DNA of 64,000 bases from Adiantum capillus-veneris. Its lineage: Eukaryota; Streptophyta; Polypodiopsida; Polypodiales; Pteridaceae. The notes below the pieces were generated by a model. It was not told the DNA's origin, ran no database searches, and saw only the letters and a list, made by a program, of their open reading frames with translations. The DNA is taken from the NCBI GenBank assembly GCA_014529385.2, contig CM043960.1, positions 24,178,396 through 24,242,395 of the forward strand, written 5' to 3'. Below, in pieces: positions 44,142-58,615 of this stretch. The translations under genes were made by a program, and so were the position numbers. The first letter of the stretch is position 1. Every line of letters begins with the position of its first letter.

Positions 44142-44557
44142 GGCAAGCCATGGTACTTGAAAATTTGTGAAATGAAGAGGGTTGCCATTTGATGGGCTTT
44201 GATAGTCTTTTTGACAGGTATAAAATGAGCTTGTTTACTAAACCTGTCTACTATCGTCCATATTCCCGTATTCCCATGGATAGACTTAGGCAATCCAAAG
44301 ATAAAATCCATGGATATGCTCTCCCATGGTGAATTAGGGATTGGCAAGGGTTGAAGCAATCCAAGTTGCTTACCTCTATCAAATTTTGTCTTTTGGCATA
44401 CCACACATTTGGAAACATACTCTTGTATGTTCACTTTCATGGTAGGCCAATAGAAATATGTTTCAATTCCCTTTAAGGTAGATTGAATCCCTCTTCCCTT
44501 TAAGGTAGATTGAATCCCTCTATGCCCCGCATAAGGTGGAGCATGAGATTCATACAT
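44132..44557 (-). CDS. Integrase N-terminal zinc-binding region and first part of core (141 codons)
   Basis: An HHCC zinc-binding region (H at 5 and 12, CVVCQKTK with Cys 51 and 54) is followed by the core with SMDFIFGLP (first catalytic Asp at 84) and TIVDRFSKQAHFIP. The segment between the His and Cys pairs has an exact 10-residue duplication (GRGIQSTLKG), caused by a 30-bp repeat at about 44469-44520. The frame ends at HGLPCP and is continued in another frame. Confidence 0.8.
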   Translation of the reverse strand: MYESHAPPYAGHRGIQSTLKGRGIQSTLKGIETYFYWPTMKVNIQEYVSKCVVCQKTKFDRGKQLGLLQPLPIPNSPWESISMDFIFGLPKSIHGNTGIWTIVDRFSKQAHFIPVKKTIKAHQMATLFISQIFKYHGLPCP

Positions 44558-45281
44558 TACTTTCTCACGTAGTCAGTTAGTAACGCATAGTCTATTGCCA
44601 TAGAGAAGATAACCATCTTGTAAAGTAAATGGTTCTTCTTTCTTCCCTAATGCAAGGGCTGAAATCAAATCTCTAAAATCGGGATCAATAGCATACTCAT
44701 CTATCATTGAAGATAGATCATTGTGAGTTGCTATGGAAACCGCATTCACTCTCGGCCGTCTTGAGAGTGCATCAGCTACATGATTATGCTAGCTAGCAAT
44801 GTGAGCAATATGAAAATGAAATTGCGAAAGGAAATTTGCCCACCTCATTTGTTTGTCGGAGAGCTTGGTCTGCGTCATGAAGTACTTAAGACTTTGGTAA
44901 TCCGTTCGCAGAATGAAAGGAGTCCCCAATAAATAGTGCTTCCATGAGTCTAAGGCATGTAGAACTGCAAGGAGTTCCTTTTCGTATATGCCTAGAGCTT
45001 GCTCAACAGGGTCGAGCCTTCGACTCTCATAGCCTATGGCGTGCCCTTCTTGGAGCAAAACAGCTCCAAGGCAATCACCACAAGCATCACATTGGACCTC
45101 AAATGGTTTTGAGAATCCGGTAGTGTAAGCACAGGTTGAGAGATAAGCTTTTCTTTAAGCTTTCGAAAGCATTGTTCTCCTTAGCAGACCATGTATACCT
45201 AACGCTTTTCTTTGTTAGGTCATGTAATGGTCCCGCAATTTGTGAGAACTTTTCTATGAAGCGTCTATAGTATGCACACAT
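44558..45281 (-). pseudogene. RT thumb/connection and RNase H, broken
   Basis: 45099-45281 (MCAYYRRFIEKFSQIAGPL) continues the RT after a frameshift. 44789-45058 carries RNase H (IGYESRRLDPVEQALGIYEK, then ELLAVLHALDSWKHYL and LRTDYQSLKYF). These include the E-K-E-L-L-A and T-D-x-x-x-L-K motifs of Ty3-type RNase H. After a TAG, HNHVADALSRRP is the usual RNase H end. At least two frame changes and a stop break the domain. Confidence 0.75.
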
Positions 45282-45283
45282 AC

Positions 45284-46756
45284 CTATAAGCTTCTTAGTT
45301 CATGAAGATTCCTTGGTTTAGGCCATCCTTTTATTACCTCTAACTTGGATGGATCCATTTGGATGCCATCTTGAGAGATAATGTGACCTAAATACTGAAT
45401 CTCTTGCAAGAAAAAATCACTTTTCTTTCGATTAACATAAAGTTTATTCTCTCTTAAAACTTGAAATATTACCTGGAGGTGTTGCTTGTGTTCCTCCAAT
45501 GAATTAGAGTAGATGATAATATCATCAAAGAACACTCCAGTGAAGCTTCGATGAGGCCTGAACAACTTCTCCATCAAGCGGTTGAATGTGGCTGGTGCAT
45601 TGGTCAAGCCAAAAGGCATGACAATGTATTCGTAAAGACCAAATGTAGTACGAAATGCGGTCTTTACAATGTCTTGATCAACTATCCTTATTTGATGATA
45701 GCCACTTTTTAGTTCAACCCTACTGAAGTAGGTCGATCCTTGTAGCTTATCAAATAGGTCTTCTACCCGTGGAACGGGAAACCTATTCTTGATAGTGATC
45801 CTATTTAGTGCTCTATAGTCGACACACATACGATATGTGCCGTCTTTCTTTTGCACTAATAGCACAGGTGAGCAAAATGGAGATGAGCTTGGCCTAACCA
45901 TACCCTTCTCAACTAACTCATGCACTTGCCGCATAATCTCCTCTTGTTGAGCTTGAGAAACTCTATAAGGAGGTTTATTAGGCGGTGAACTTCCTGGAAG
46001 AAGTTCAATTGCATGGTCATCATTACCTCGTTTAGGAGGTAGCTCACAAGGGATGTCGTCAATAAAAACATCTTGAAACCCCTTGAGAAAATTGGATAAC
46101 TCTAATTCCTTTTGGTTGCTTTTATTTTCTTTTGCTAAAGCATTAGGTTCATTTTGAGAGTCTTTAACAAAAATCATGTACACGGAAATAGAGCTCTTTA
46201 TTGACTTGTTGAAGGCTGGTGTATGTACAATGGGGATGGTGTTACCCATTTCCTTAGCATCTATATACATATCTTTTTCCCTGAACTTAAAGGATATTCT
46301 CCTTTCAGGAAATTTAACATCGGCAGCCAGGCGGTCAAACCATGGTGCCCCTAGGATTACATCCTCATGCTTGAGAGGAGAGATAAAGAAGTCCTCTTTG
46401 TCCACATAGCCTTGGACATGAAGCCTCAATTTCCCAATTAAGGGAGTGACTGAAGCTTCTTGCCCCTTGAAGGCACTGTCTACGGGTAGGACATCTCCCA
46501 TCTCGTAGGATTGTATGCCTAGCTTGGTGGCTAACTCCATAGATATAAAATTGTGAGTAGAACCAGGGTCAAAGAGAATAAAAGCATCATGTTCTCTTAC
46601 CTTTCCCCAAGCATGGCATAGAGGAGATCCTTTGTGGTGAGTTTGGTGAGTCTCCTCCTCTTGGATTTCAACCAAGGAAGCTCTAGGAGGATCTTGGCGG
46701 TTGTTCTTTTGGGGACAAGTGCGGTAGCATGCCCTTGTTTGCCGCACTTGAAACAC
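45284..46756 (-). CDS. Protease and reverse transcriptase ORF (490 codons)
   Basis: Residues about 45-160 are a retropepsin: ILFDPGSTHNFIS holds the active Asp at 63 (D-P-G form, common in plant Ty3 elements) and VILGAPWF the C-terminal motif. Residues about 262-490 are RT: KGMVRPSSSPFCSPVLLVQK, CVDYRALN, YFSRVELKSGYHQIRI (motif A, with Glu 348 where Asp is expected), MPFGLTNAPATFNRLM (motif B) and FFDDIIIYS (motif C, Asp pair at 411-412). The start as listed is the frame start, not a natural initiation. It begins inside the gag zinc knuckle after a frameshift. The motif A change may itself inactivate the enzyme. Confidence 0.85.
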   Translation of the reverse strand: MFQVRQTRACYRTCPQKNNRQDPPRASLVEIQEEETHQTHHKGSPLCHAWGKVREHDAFILFDPGSTHNFISMELATKLGIQSYEMGDVLPVDSAFKGQEASVTPLIGKLRLHVQGYVDKEDFFISPLKHEDVILGAPWFDRLAADVKFPERRISFKFREKDMYIDAKEMGNTIPIVHTPAFNKSIKSSISVYMIFVKDSQNEPNALAKENKSNQKELELSNFLKGFQDVFIDDIPCELPPKRGNDDHAIELLPGSSPPNKPPYRVSQAQQEEIMRQVHELVEKGMVRPSSSPFCSPVLLVQKKDGTYRMCVDYRALNRITIKNRFPVPRVEDLFDKLQGSTYFSRVELKSGYHQIRIVDQDIVKTAFRTTFGLYEYIVMPFGLTNAPATFNRLMEKLFRPHRSFTGVFFDDIIIYSNSLEEHKQHLQVIFQVLRENKLYVNRKKSDFFLQEIQYLGHIISQDGIQMDPSKLEVIKGWPKPRNLHELRSL

Positions 46757-48197
46757 CGGTTATCTTTACGATAAAACTCAAGCTCTTCAGGAGAGAGTTT
46801 ATTCTTACCTTTATAAACTCCCTTCTCTTTAGCTTTGTTGAAATTGCCCTTAGGAGACTTTTGGACATTGTCCTTCCCCTTAGGCTCATTGGAACCCTTG
46901 TTTCCGGGGGTTTATTATTTCTTTTAACCCCCGTTTGGAAATTGATTCGAGAGGCCACCATAGTATGGTGTATTACCGCCGATATGGTACGTGGTCTTTC
47001 GGAGTTGACATACTCCGCCATTTCTTCGGTTCAGCCCGCACAAAATTATTGCTTTTGCTCTCCAAAATCCAACTTTTTGAAGACAGTGGCTTTGAGTTGT
47101 AGGTCCCAAAACTTGTCTACATATTTGTGGATGGATTCATTGGGAGAGAGCTTTAAGCTTCGCCATTCGGTGAGTACTTTGTCTTTGGCATCAATGGCCA
47201 AAAACTGCTTTATAATGGAAGCTCATAAAGCTTTCCATGTTCGTGGAGCTTCACCGTTGGCTCGTAGGCTAGACCACCATTGTCTGGCAGAATTTTGAAA
47301 GTGCATAGCTACATGGCGTAGCTTAGAGGATTCCGTGAAGCCCTCATCTCCAAACGCTGCATCAAATTGCTGGATAAAGGCCAAGACTTTGTTCGTAGCA
47401 CCAAAGGTACCATCATAGGTAAGGAAAGAGATTCTCTTCCCTCCCTCTTTGAATTTCTTCAGCTTGGACGACCTCTTCCATGCGGCATAGGATTTCCTAT
47501 GGCCTCTTCTTTTTTATGGTTCAAAGGTTGCACCATCACTTTCTTCAGAGGGTGAAGAATTTGAAGGTGGAGAAGAGGGTGACCTCTTTCTCGCCTTTTT
47601 CTTGTCTTGATCTTTGTCATCTTCACCATAGCTTTCATAAGAGGAAGAGGATGAAGAAGATGGAGAAGAGTGTGTCCTCTTTCTCGCCTTTTTCTTCTCT
47701 TGCTTTTTATCATCCCTCTTTGAATTGTGGTGGGGAGAAGAATATGATGGTCTTCTCCGCTTTGGTGGTGATGGAGAGCGTTTAGCCCGCCGTCTTCGTG
47801 GAGCCATCTCCTCCGAGGTGGCGAGAGACTCGCTTCTTTCTCGTTCCTTCGGTGGAGGCTCTTGAGTTATCCTTTCGGAAGGAGATACATCATCAAGAAG
47901 TAAATTCTTGAGCCCTTCATATGGATTCTCTTCTTCTTCCCGAATCGGAGAGAGACCTCTTTTGGTAGTCTCACAAGGAGGCTTCCTAGGTGTTCTCTCG
48001 TCATGGTGATGAGCTTGGAGAATCCCGTGAGCACGGAGCTGCCGTTGCACTTCACTTTGGAGAGATGGATTGCCCATGGCTTGTTGAAGCCTAGAAACAA
48101 GATAGTTAACAAGCATTGAAGCATCATTAGTAGCTTGCTCATGAGCAAAATCAAAGTTATCAACATTAATTTCACTCTCTTCACTATTGTCAACCAT
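46690..48197 (-). pseudogene. Chromovirus gag, broken
   Basis: The N-terminal open frame (47514-48197, 227 codons, MVDNSEESEINV) is highly charged with Ser/Lys/Arg-rich repeats (KKKARKR blocks). Other frames continue with the capsid (FLTYDGTFGATNKVLAFIQQ, HFQNSARQWWSSLRANG, LKLSPNESIHKYVD) at about 47050-47450. Then comes a zinc knuckle (CFKCGKQGH) near 46745-46780, where a frame change leads into the PR-RT ORF. Several internal stops. The basic Ser-rich N-terminus is longer than usual for plant Ty3 gag. Confidence 0.75.
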
Positions 48198-48586
48198 TCT
48201 AACAACTTTTTAGGTGTACTTTGGCACTTCAAGCCCTAGTTGATACTCCTCTTTACCCCTTTAGAAAAAGCACTCAAGCTACTATACCCGCGGCTCGAAT
48301 ACCATTAATTGCAAGGAATAGAAGAGAGGGTCTTTCGACACCAAAACAGCACCGTCTCCTGTCAAGCTTCTAATAGCTCAATAGTGGTTAAGCCGTAGGC
48401 AAGCCCCGTAGGACTCCACTATTAAGACCATATCTCTCGACGGTGATGCCCCGTTAACTGCACGAAGGCAGGCGCACTGCAAGGCTGAAAAATCCCTATT
48501 CTACTTACTCACAGGCAATTAATAATACCAACCATTTGTAGCTAGCTTGAGGACCTCCCTTCTTGAGCAAGAAAAGAGAAACCTTG

Positions 48587-48599
48587 AGCTCTGATACCA
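48587..48599 (-). promoter_or_regulatory. Primer binding site, initiator tRNA-Met type
   Basis: In element orientation TGGTATCAGAGCT starts one base after the 5' LTR. It is complementary to the 3' end of plant initiator tRNA-Met, the usual primer for chromoviruses. Confidence 0.9.
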
Positions 48600-48600
48600 A

Positions 48601-50834
<2,234 letters not shown>

Positions 50835-51380
50835 AAAGATGTATTCATATTCCCAAATCCTATTTGCGGTAGCCAAAAGAAAGTGAATGCATACCATGCT
50901 CGATCCCTAAGTTGCATTTATATGTCTGTATAATGAATTTTATACATATAAAACGTGATTAAATGTTGTATTCCCGTATAATATGCATTTAATCGTATAA
51001 AGTATTTCTTGATCAACCTATAGTTTGATCAAAAAATATTTCCATCGAAAAATATTTTGATCGAACTACTAATTTATATAAAAAAATAAACAGGCGCTGA
51101 CAATTCGAATGAGCTATCATATTTCAGCTTTTGTTGACTAGTCAGAGCACTTGGAGAGCACCTGCAGAGCACTTAGAGAGTTACCTGAGGACGTGATCAT
51201 TCTGCCATGTCTTGATTGTTTTTGTTATTTTTAATTAAATTTATTTTTTATGCTAACCCTATTGTTGTAGAGCATAGTCTCACACTTTGGGGTTGGTCTA
51301 TAGGTCAGTACATTGTTCCAAATTGTGTAGACCAAAGCATCACACTGCAGGAACTGTTTAGCTTAGACACTTTTCCTGGT
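50835..51380. other. Unassigned, AT-rich
   Basis: Palindromic TTTGATCAAA and TTCGATCAAA-like runs near 51010-51065 and two GAGAGCACCTG/AGAGCACTT repeats near 51145-51175. No gene. Confidence 0.4.
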
Positions 51381-52150
51381 TGTATTGTAATGGAAATGGC
51401 CTATTACTTTGAGAGTAGAAAAAATTAGAGAAAGTACTTTTGTGAAATTACTTTGTGAGCATAGTGGGTGGACTTAATTGATGGTAGCAACATAAACATA
51501 GCATTTAGTTAACTTGGCATGAACAATACTTTTGCAAGAGAGAGAGTTTAGAGAACATGACAACAGTTGAGGACTGGATTTATGTGGAGCCAGTCCCCCC
51601 TCCAATAGGCATTCGTATTATAGTTTCTCCCATCAAGAGAGACTTGGTACAATACAATCTTTGTGTTCCTTGTGACCTAGGTGATGCAATGAAGATGGAA
51701 AGCTTCATGCATCATCAACATAACATAAGCTTTGTGGAAAGCATCAACTATCCCAAGCCTCAGTCCCAAGGCCTCAAACACCCTCGAAGGTGGAGAGAGC
51801 TACCGGGGAACGAGGTAGGGAAGAGGAAGAAGAAACATTTCATAGGAGAAAGAATTAGTTCCTCACTTATCATCACTCTTCCTACTAACATACATAATAG
51901 CATAGTAATGAAGATGGAGAAGATGGAAAGCTTAAGCATTGAAGCATGGCTCTTGGTTGGATTTGCATTCCATAGCCAAGAGTGTTGGTGTAGGCTCTCA
52001 ACCTCTCTACTAGCTTGGAGAAGGAGATGGAGCTCTTGCACTTTGCACTTCACACAATGATAGTGTGTGTGAGTGTGTGTGGGAGAGTATACCCCTCAAG
52101 CAACCCCCTAGCTTGCTTTGGTCGACCCTATTTTTCTCATTTTTCAATCC
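51381..52150 (-). mobile_element. Old, diverged chromovirus LTR fragment
   Basis: Aligns in the same orientation with the LTRs of the 41-50 kb element: TGTATTGTAATGGAAATGGCC start, the GACAACAGTTGAGGACTGGAT block, the CCTCGAAGGTGG block, GCATGGCTCTTGGTTGGATT and the TGTG microsatellite. It breaks off near 52150. No primer site on the inner side, so it is a truncated solo LTR. It is closer to the 1-1072 fragment at its CTTGGTCGACCC end. Confidence 0.75.
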
Positions 52151-52989
52151 CCAAGGTCTATTACGGTAATAATACAGCTCCTAAGCAAGTTTCATCAAAA
52201 TTGGAGCTGTGCAAAAATCAATACACCAAGGGAATTGGAAAAACCAGCCTTCAGGCTCAAAAGAGCTAAAAACATACGTGTGTGATCAAAACTTCATGGT
52301 ACAAGCTTGAAATTACTTGAAGAACCCAACACAAGCCACAAATTGCAAGAAAATGTGAAAAAGAAGGAGATTTATCTTTAGCGCGCTGAAGATAAATCTC
52401 ACACCAAGGAAGTAATTTTGTAAATTTGACATTAGGGTTGTGTTTGGCAAGCCATAAGGACTCCATTTATGATTTGAAAGTTGAAATTGGGCCTACCTAT
52501 GAGTGCAGCTATCTTTGGCGTGCCTAAGATAGCCTGAGCAAAATTCACATCCTTTTTTGCACAAAGAGTCTATCGAGGCATAGAGAAAGGAAATTTTGTA
52601 TCATTTTGACTCCTTATTGACCATATTGACGTTAAATTGTGAAATCACATACGGATTTAAGTGTTGTTGTGCAATTGTTGTGCAATATTTGTGACTTTGT
52701 GAAGGACAGAAGAGCAAACGGCAAAAGCATTGCGCTTGAAACCAAAGGCAACCTTCCAGGTTTGAAGTATCAATTCAATTAAGTTGCATAAAATCATATA
52801 TGAACCTAAGATCTAGTAGAGTTTTGGGAAACTCAATTGACTTAGGAGAGAATAGGAGCAAAGAGTCCACAAAAGAGAGTGTAAACCAAGGGAGACCTTT
52901 AGAAACTATTGCGGAAAAAGTGCCAGACACTTACTCCAACTCAAGCTCAGACATGTCTTCCTTTTAAACTCAATCAGGAACAGGGACCT
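52151..52989. other. Leader region with two strong palindromes
   Basis: Possible 5' LTR or leader of the element that follows; no second copy in the window confirms this. Contains a 34-nt palindrome (52367-52400, one G-T mismatch) and a 26-nt one (52508-52533), both AT-rich outside and GCGC-like inside. Confidence 0.4.
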
Positions 52990-55870
52990 CACTCAAATTC
53001 AAGCATATCTTGACTTTCTTCAAGACCAACAAATACGAAGCCCAGATTCACTTGGACCCAAATAAGGAGTTCGCAATGCGGATAGATGACCATACCATCA
53101 ATTTTGAAGAGAAGGTGAGAGCAAACAAAGAAGACGACCTCTACATGGACCGAAACGGACTACAATATCATAAGATACGGGACCCCGACTCAGTAGATAA
53201 ATGGGGACTGGAGGTTGATACTCTAATACCAGATAAAGTTGTAAAGGAGGGACCTCTAGTGTTAGAATTAGAAGGGTATGATCTAATAGATACTAAACCA
53301 TTAAAACGCATCCCCACTGATAACCCAAGACTTGCAGTTTATTGCTGGGAAGAAAACAATATCAAGGATTTGGTATGGACTACCCATGCCAAACTAAGAC
53401 AACTGACTCCCTTGAAAATTGTGACATCTTCAAGATTAGAGAAAAGGGTTGGTAGAACTTTCCACTCATCTCTTTAGATATTGTTACAACAATAAATCTG
53501 TTATGATGACCCCAAAAGAGATTGAACAAACCAAGGACCAGGGAAACTCAACATATGACTTGGTAAGTATGTAGTCTAGATGTGATAATTGGGAGATTTA
53601 TAATGAGGAAAGTAAAGCTAAAGACGTACAAAGCGAACGAACAACAACCATTGTGTGGGCACAAGTTGGACTAGATGTTGTGGCTTGTGCCAATTCTATA
53701 GAGGACATGATGAAGCGCATGAAAGATATGATGATTAACATGCAAATGATGCCATTGAGAGGCCCAACGCAGAGGCCAAATCAAGGAGAGCCGTAAAGGC
53801 AATTAAAATGGTGCACCATTGAAGGAAAATGAAAAAATCATGAGGTAAACGAGTGCTACTACAAGCCTAAATATGATGGGAATGTTCAGTACGTGTCAAT
53901 GAGTCCACAAGGACAACACATGTATCGCTACCCACCAAATGTGGCACCCATGCAGAGACTACCAATTAGGCCAACAACATCCACTACCTATGAATAATGT
54001 TGTACCGATCAAGTATATGCTACTGGAGAGACAGATGGATAAGCAAGCTCTAGTACCTGTTACTCCATACCCTGAAACAAGCTCGGCACCAATGGGGATA
54101 GAAGAAGCATGGTATATCCACAGGGCAGCACCACCAATGGTCAAGCCAATGCTCAATGGAAAACTAGAAATTGTCATAATTGTGGAGAGGCGAATGACCA
54201 TTGGAAGAATGATTGCCACGAACTGGATAAGAATGCACGACCTATAGAGGCTTATTGTGGGGCATGTGGACAAAAGGGAGGACACTTTCTTGAAGATTGT
54301 CTAGAAACCCAACCACGAAGGAAGAATTGCTATAAACAAAATTCAAATTATGCCAAGTAGTTCATCAAAAGGGGAACCAACAATTCCTCTTCACGTGATG
54401 ACTATAGTCCAAGACAAGGAGAACAAGTAGAAAAACTCAAGTGGATCTGACAAATCTAGTAAACCCTCTAAAAATTCCAAGATAGAAAGACGTAAGAGGT
54501 GCAAACTTAAGAGACAAAAACAACGAAAAGAGAGTAAAGAGAAGATACGGAAGGAAAAAGAAGAAAGAATTCAAACTCCTTCAACAAAATTTAAGGAGCC
54601 AAAATTAAAATTGGCTGGATCAGTACTAGTTGGTTAAATCTACGAACCAATCAATGCAGCTCTAGAGGCTTTCCAAGTTGGTTGAAAGCAAGTCAAACCC
54701 TGAAAAATCAATGGAAAAATTATCTAGTACCAGATATGGAAGCAGCTAGATTAGAAGCTTACAAAAACCTTGTGCAAATCACACGAACCATGATGGAAAA
54801 ACAAAATCCACAAGAGGAGGTTGCAAAAAAACCGACTGAAAATGAGGCAGAAACCATGAAGGAAAGAGCTCAAGAAAAGGACGAGTTCGGAAACATGGAA
54901 AACAATAATGTACCATCACCTAAACAGGAAGTTCTTGATAGTGAGGAAGGATGGGACAAGGTGCCGATCGTTGAAGGAGATTGGATGAACTACCTATGTA
55001 AAAGGGTTAGAGAAGCAAAATATGGGAGTATAACCTTGAAATTAGCTCCAATTAAGGAAGTTCAGTTTGATAGATTCCCCATGGAACTAGATAAACAATC
55101 ATTATATGGAGATTGGGGATCTGAGCATTCATGCTCTTCAAAAGCTGGAACTTTGTGGATGCTACGATCCTACTTAGGATAGAATAAAGAGAAATCAATG
55201 GTCTGCAAAACAACCAAACTAGAAAGACCAAGAAAAACCTTGGATGTGGCTAATCTACAATCCATTATGTCAACACTAGTTCAGTGCACAATCACTTTGG
55301 GAGAATTACTGAGGCTAAAATCGCAGTTGTGGGAAGATATACAAACCACCATGGAAAAGATGGGGCTAAAAGAAGCATCTCAAATGGACTTGGAAAATTT
55401 GCAAAACAAAGACTTACATACTAAAATTGTCAAGTCATTAACTATAAACAAGGTAGGCGACTAATGTGAAGGAAATGAGGGAAACACTACCCTTCCGATA
55501 CATTACAATGATATAACTACCATGGCTATTTTAGATAATGATGCAGGCATTGATATAGCAACCAAAGCTATTTGGGAAGCTCGGGAAAAACCGGCAATTA
55601 GGAAAACAAGAATGAAACTGCAATTGGCAGATTGACACATAAAGAAACCAATGGGCTTACTTGAGAATGTGATAGTCACTTCCTGTAAAATTGACTACCA
55701 GCACACTTTTGCCATTGTAGATTTTGGAAAGAAAATCAACTATGAAATCATCTTGGGAAGACCATTCATGAGATAGATACAACTAGTTCTAGTCTGGGGC
55801 AATGATTATCTCAACCTAAAACAACGAGTCTTACCATACACTGAGCGAACTTTACCGAGCGAATGGTAAA
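52990..55870 (+). pseudogene. Second Ty3-type element: gag and protease relic
   Basis: A forward 155-codon ORF (53010-53477, MTFFKTNKYEAQIHLD) of unknown fold comes first. Then broken frames carry three zinc-knuckle motifs: C-x2-E-x5-H-x4-C near 53820, and C-x2-C-x5-H-x4-C twice at about 54166-54300 (CHNCGEANDHWKNDC, CGACGQKGGHFLEDC). Lys/Glu-rich linker ORFs follow at 54682-55182 and 55198-55464. Then a retropepsin at about 55520-55790 has a degenerate active site (LDNDAG), KLQLAD, HTFAIVDFG and ILGRPFMR. Stops at several points. The matching RT lies at 61545-63274. Confidence 0.65.
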
Positions 55871-56390
55871 ACTGAGCGAGACCCACCACAAAGAATGAAC
55901 ACTCAAAGCAATTGAACACTAATTTTATAGAAGATATCCTCCCCTCTGTCCATGTTTAGGGTGTGGATCCATGGTTGTAACACATCAAGCAACTGATAGG
56001 TGCATTGTTTAATTGGACAATTTTAGTTCAGACTCTACCATATGAGTTGACAATAGGTCACTTTAAATGAAGCATGTAAATCCTACTAGCCCAAATGTAG
56101 GCACACCACTTACTACCACTCCCTCTCCTTGATTTTTTGTGGAGCTACGATAATCAGACATAACACACATTCGCTATGACCCTCCTCCAATATTGGACCA
56201 CTGTTGTGTACTAGAGCTTTCTGAAAAAATAATACTTTAAGATATTATCACTAGCTTAAAGCTCAAAAGCCAAACTAGATTTCAAGAATAAAAAATGGAT
56301 GAAATTAAAATTACACTCTTTTTCTCAATAACTAAAAACTAGTTGCACTATATGGTTGTGTGCCAACCCAATGAAGCCCCCCCTCCCCCC

Positions 56391-56425
<35 letters not shown>

Positions 56426-57239
56426 AAGGCCTCACAAAAATGCTTAGCTTCAGTGTATTTTTCAAAAAATAATGTCAAATTTCAGGCTTGTCTTGACAAA
56501 AGAACGTAGTATAATTTCATGTAATAAAGTATAAAAATTGATGCATTCTTCAAAATTTTTATACATAAACGGATAAACTCTTGTTTGAGTCATTGTGTAC
56601 CAAAATTTGAACTTTTTTTTTTGCGGGTACTAATTGCCTAGTAGGAGTCTCCCATTTTGTTTCTTCCCCATTGGGAGGAATAAATATGCGTTCCACCATC
56701 CACAGAATCTTTTAAAAGTCTTATCTTGTACTATATTGGAGGCTAAAAATTAAGAGATTTTTTACCATCTTTTGTCTATGGTTTTCTCTCAAACTTCAAG
56801 CAAGTCATGAACTGTTGGATAGAAGGGCTTGCAATGGAAGACAATGACTGAAATCCTATGTGACAAAAGCGTATGGAATCTAATAAGATTCCCTTTAAGG
56901 AATGTAGTGAATTTCCAAAGTTTGGCTATTAACCTGGCAATTTCCTTAGAGAGGAATCTCATCGTTAACATAGATTAGTAGAGAAAAATAGGATTAGTAA
57001 AGTGATACCAGTGTTTAAAAAAAACCGAGGCCCAATGTATTTAAACCAGTTGAAATTGTAAAATTTCGTTAGATTTTGAGGTTCCCTTTAAGAAAACCGG
57101 GAAATTAATGCAAGTTTTAGTGTAATTACTGACAAAAGATTTAAATTTTGACATAAAAACTAGGAGAATTTCATGTTTTTCCCTTACTTTCATCGATTAG
57201 GGAAAATGTGTTTTTCTACCCTCGGTAAGTGTGGCAAAT

Positions 57240-57559
57240 TTTGGCTTTGAAATTTATTAGGAGGCATCTCCAAAAATCCATCGATTAGAGTGGGAAAGAA
57301 AAGGCAAAAGAGGGGGAGGCAAGGACGTCACGTGGAGGAGAGAGAGATAGAGGGAGAGGGAGATTTTTCTATATGTGTGAACAAGAAGGCAGGGGTATAG
57401 ATTGAGAGCAATGTCGTGCATGAACTCCAGCTCGCAAAGCAGGGAGTATCTCTCTCTCTCTCTCTCTCTCTCATGTGCTTTGTATCTGCATCGTCTACAA
57501 AGACATTGGATGGTGGCAGTTGGACGAGGAAAGCAAGGTCCAGCATGGCATTTGACAGA

Positions 57560-57594
<35 letters not shown>

Positions 57595-58088
57595 CTGAAA
57601 GAGGCCAAAAACTCCTGAAAAGAGTCCGTGCGCCTCGAACTGTTTTGAGGAGTTTTGAAATGCTCAATCAAATTAAAATCTTTTCGTGGAGGAGTTTTGT
57701 GGTCGTGGTAAGCGAGCACTGATAATTGAGGTCCTGAGCATGGATTGTCAAGTTTGCCCTCCTCAAGTTTTCCTGGTGTTCCAGGGAGGCCCTCAACGCC
57801 TTTGATGAATCTGTGCCCTTGCTCCTTCTGCCTGCAATTTGCTTGCAAAGTTGGTTTGTCTCCTATTGAGCACGCCATAGCTATATACCAACGCCCCTTG
57901 TCACGTGGTCTGCTTCTCTAGACGTCTTGGTCCTTGCTCTGCTTGGTTCATCTTCTCCTCATGTGTTTGTGCATAGGAAATGATTCGATCATGATCGAGA
58001 AGAGTAGGATAGCTTGAGCTTCTGTGATGAGCAAATTTGCTACTGCACTCTTTAATCCACATTTGTAATTCAATGCAGCTCGGCCTAC

Positions 58089-58130
<42 letters not shown>

Positions 58131-58393
58131 CATGAAGTAAATTGCCTGCCCAAACTCTGTCAAAAACATCCTTCATGTGCCTCGCTAATGCCCTTTAAAG
58201 CATTGTTGCCAACATAAAAGAAAGAAATACCCTGCGCACACACACTATGCATAGAAGACTTCCAGCTTCTCAAATATGGCATATTGTAAAGCTCCACTTC
58301 CATTCTGTAATCAAGGGGTCTGTTTTGAGCATATGTAGGTGCCGCCACTGCTGTTGTTGCTACTGTCAATAACATGGTGGCAACAAGTCTGTC

Positions 58394-58434
<41 letters not shown>

Positions 58435-58562
58435 ACACACACACACACAGAGGGGTCGTCACCTCTACCTACAACAAAAGAGGATCTTGATAAGTCACTA
58501 GCCTCATCTGGGGTGTCGTCTGCAAACACATACGAAATGCAATTTTGAACTACCGAGCAGGG

Positions 58563-58615
<53 letters not shown>

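Noticed and set aside
46729-47298. Forward 189-aa ORF
   Set aside because: Antisense to the chromovirus gag; no independent evidence.
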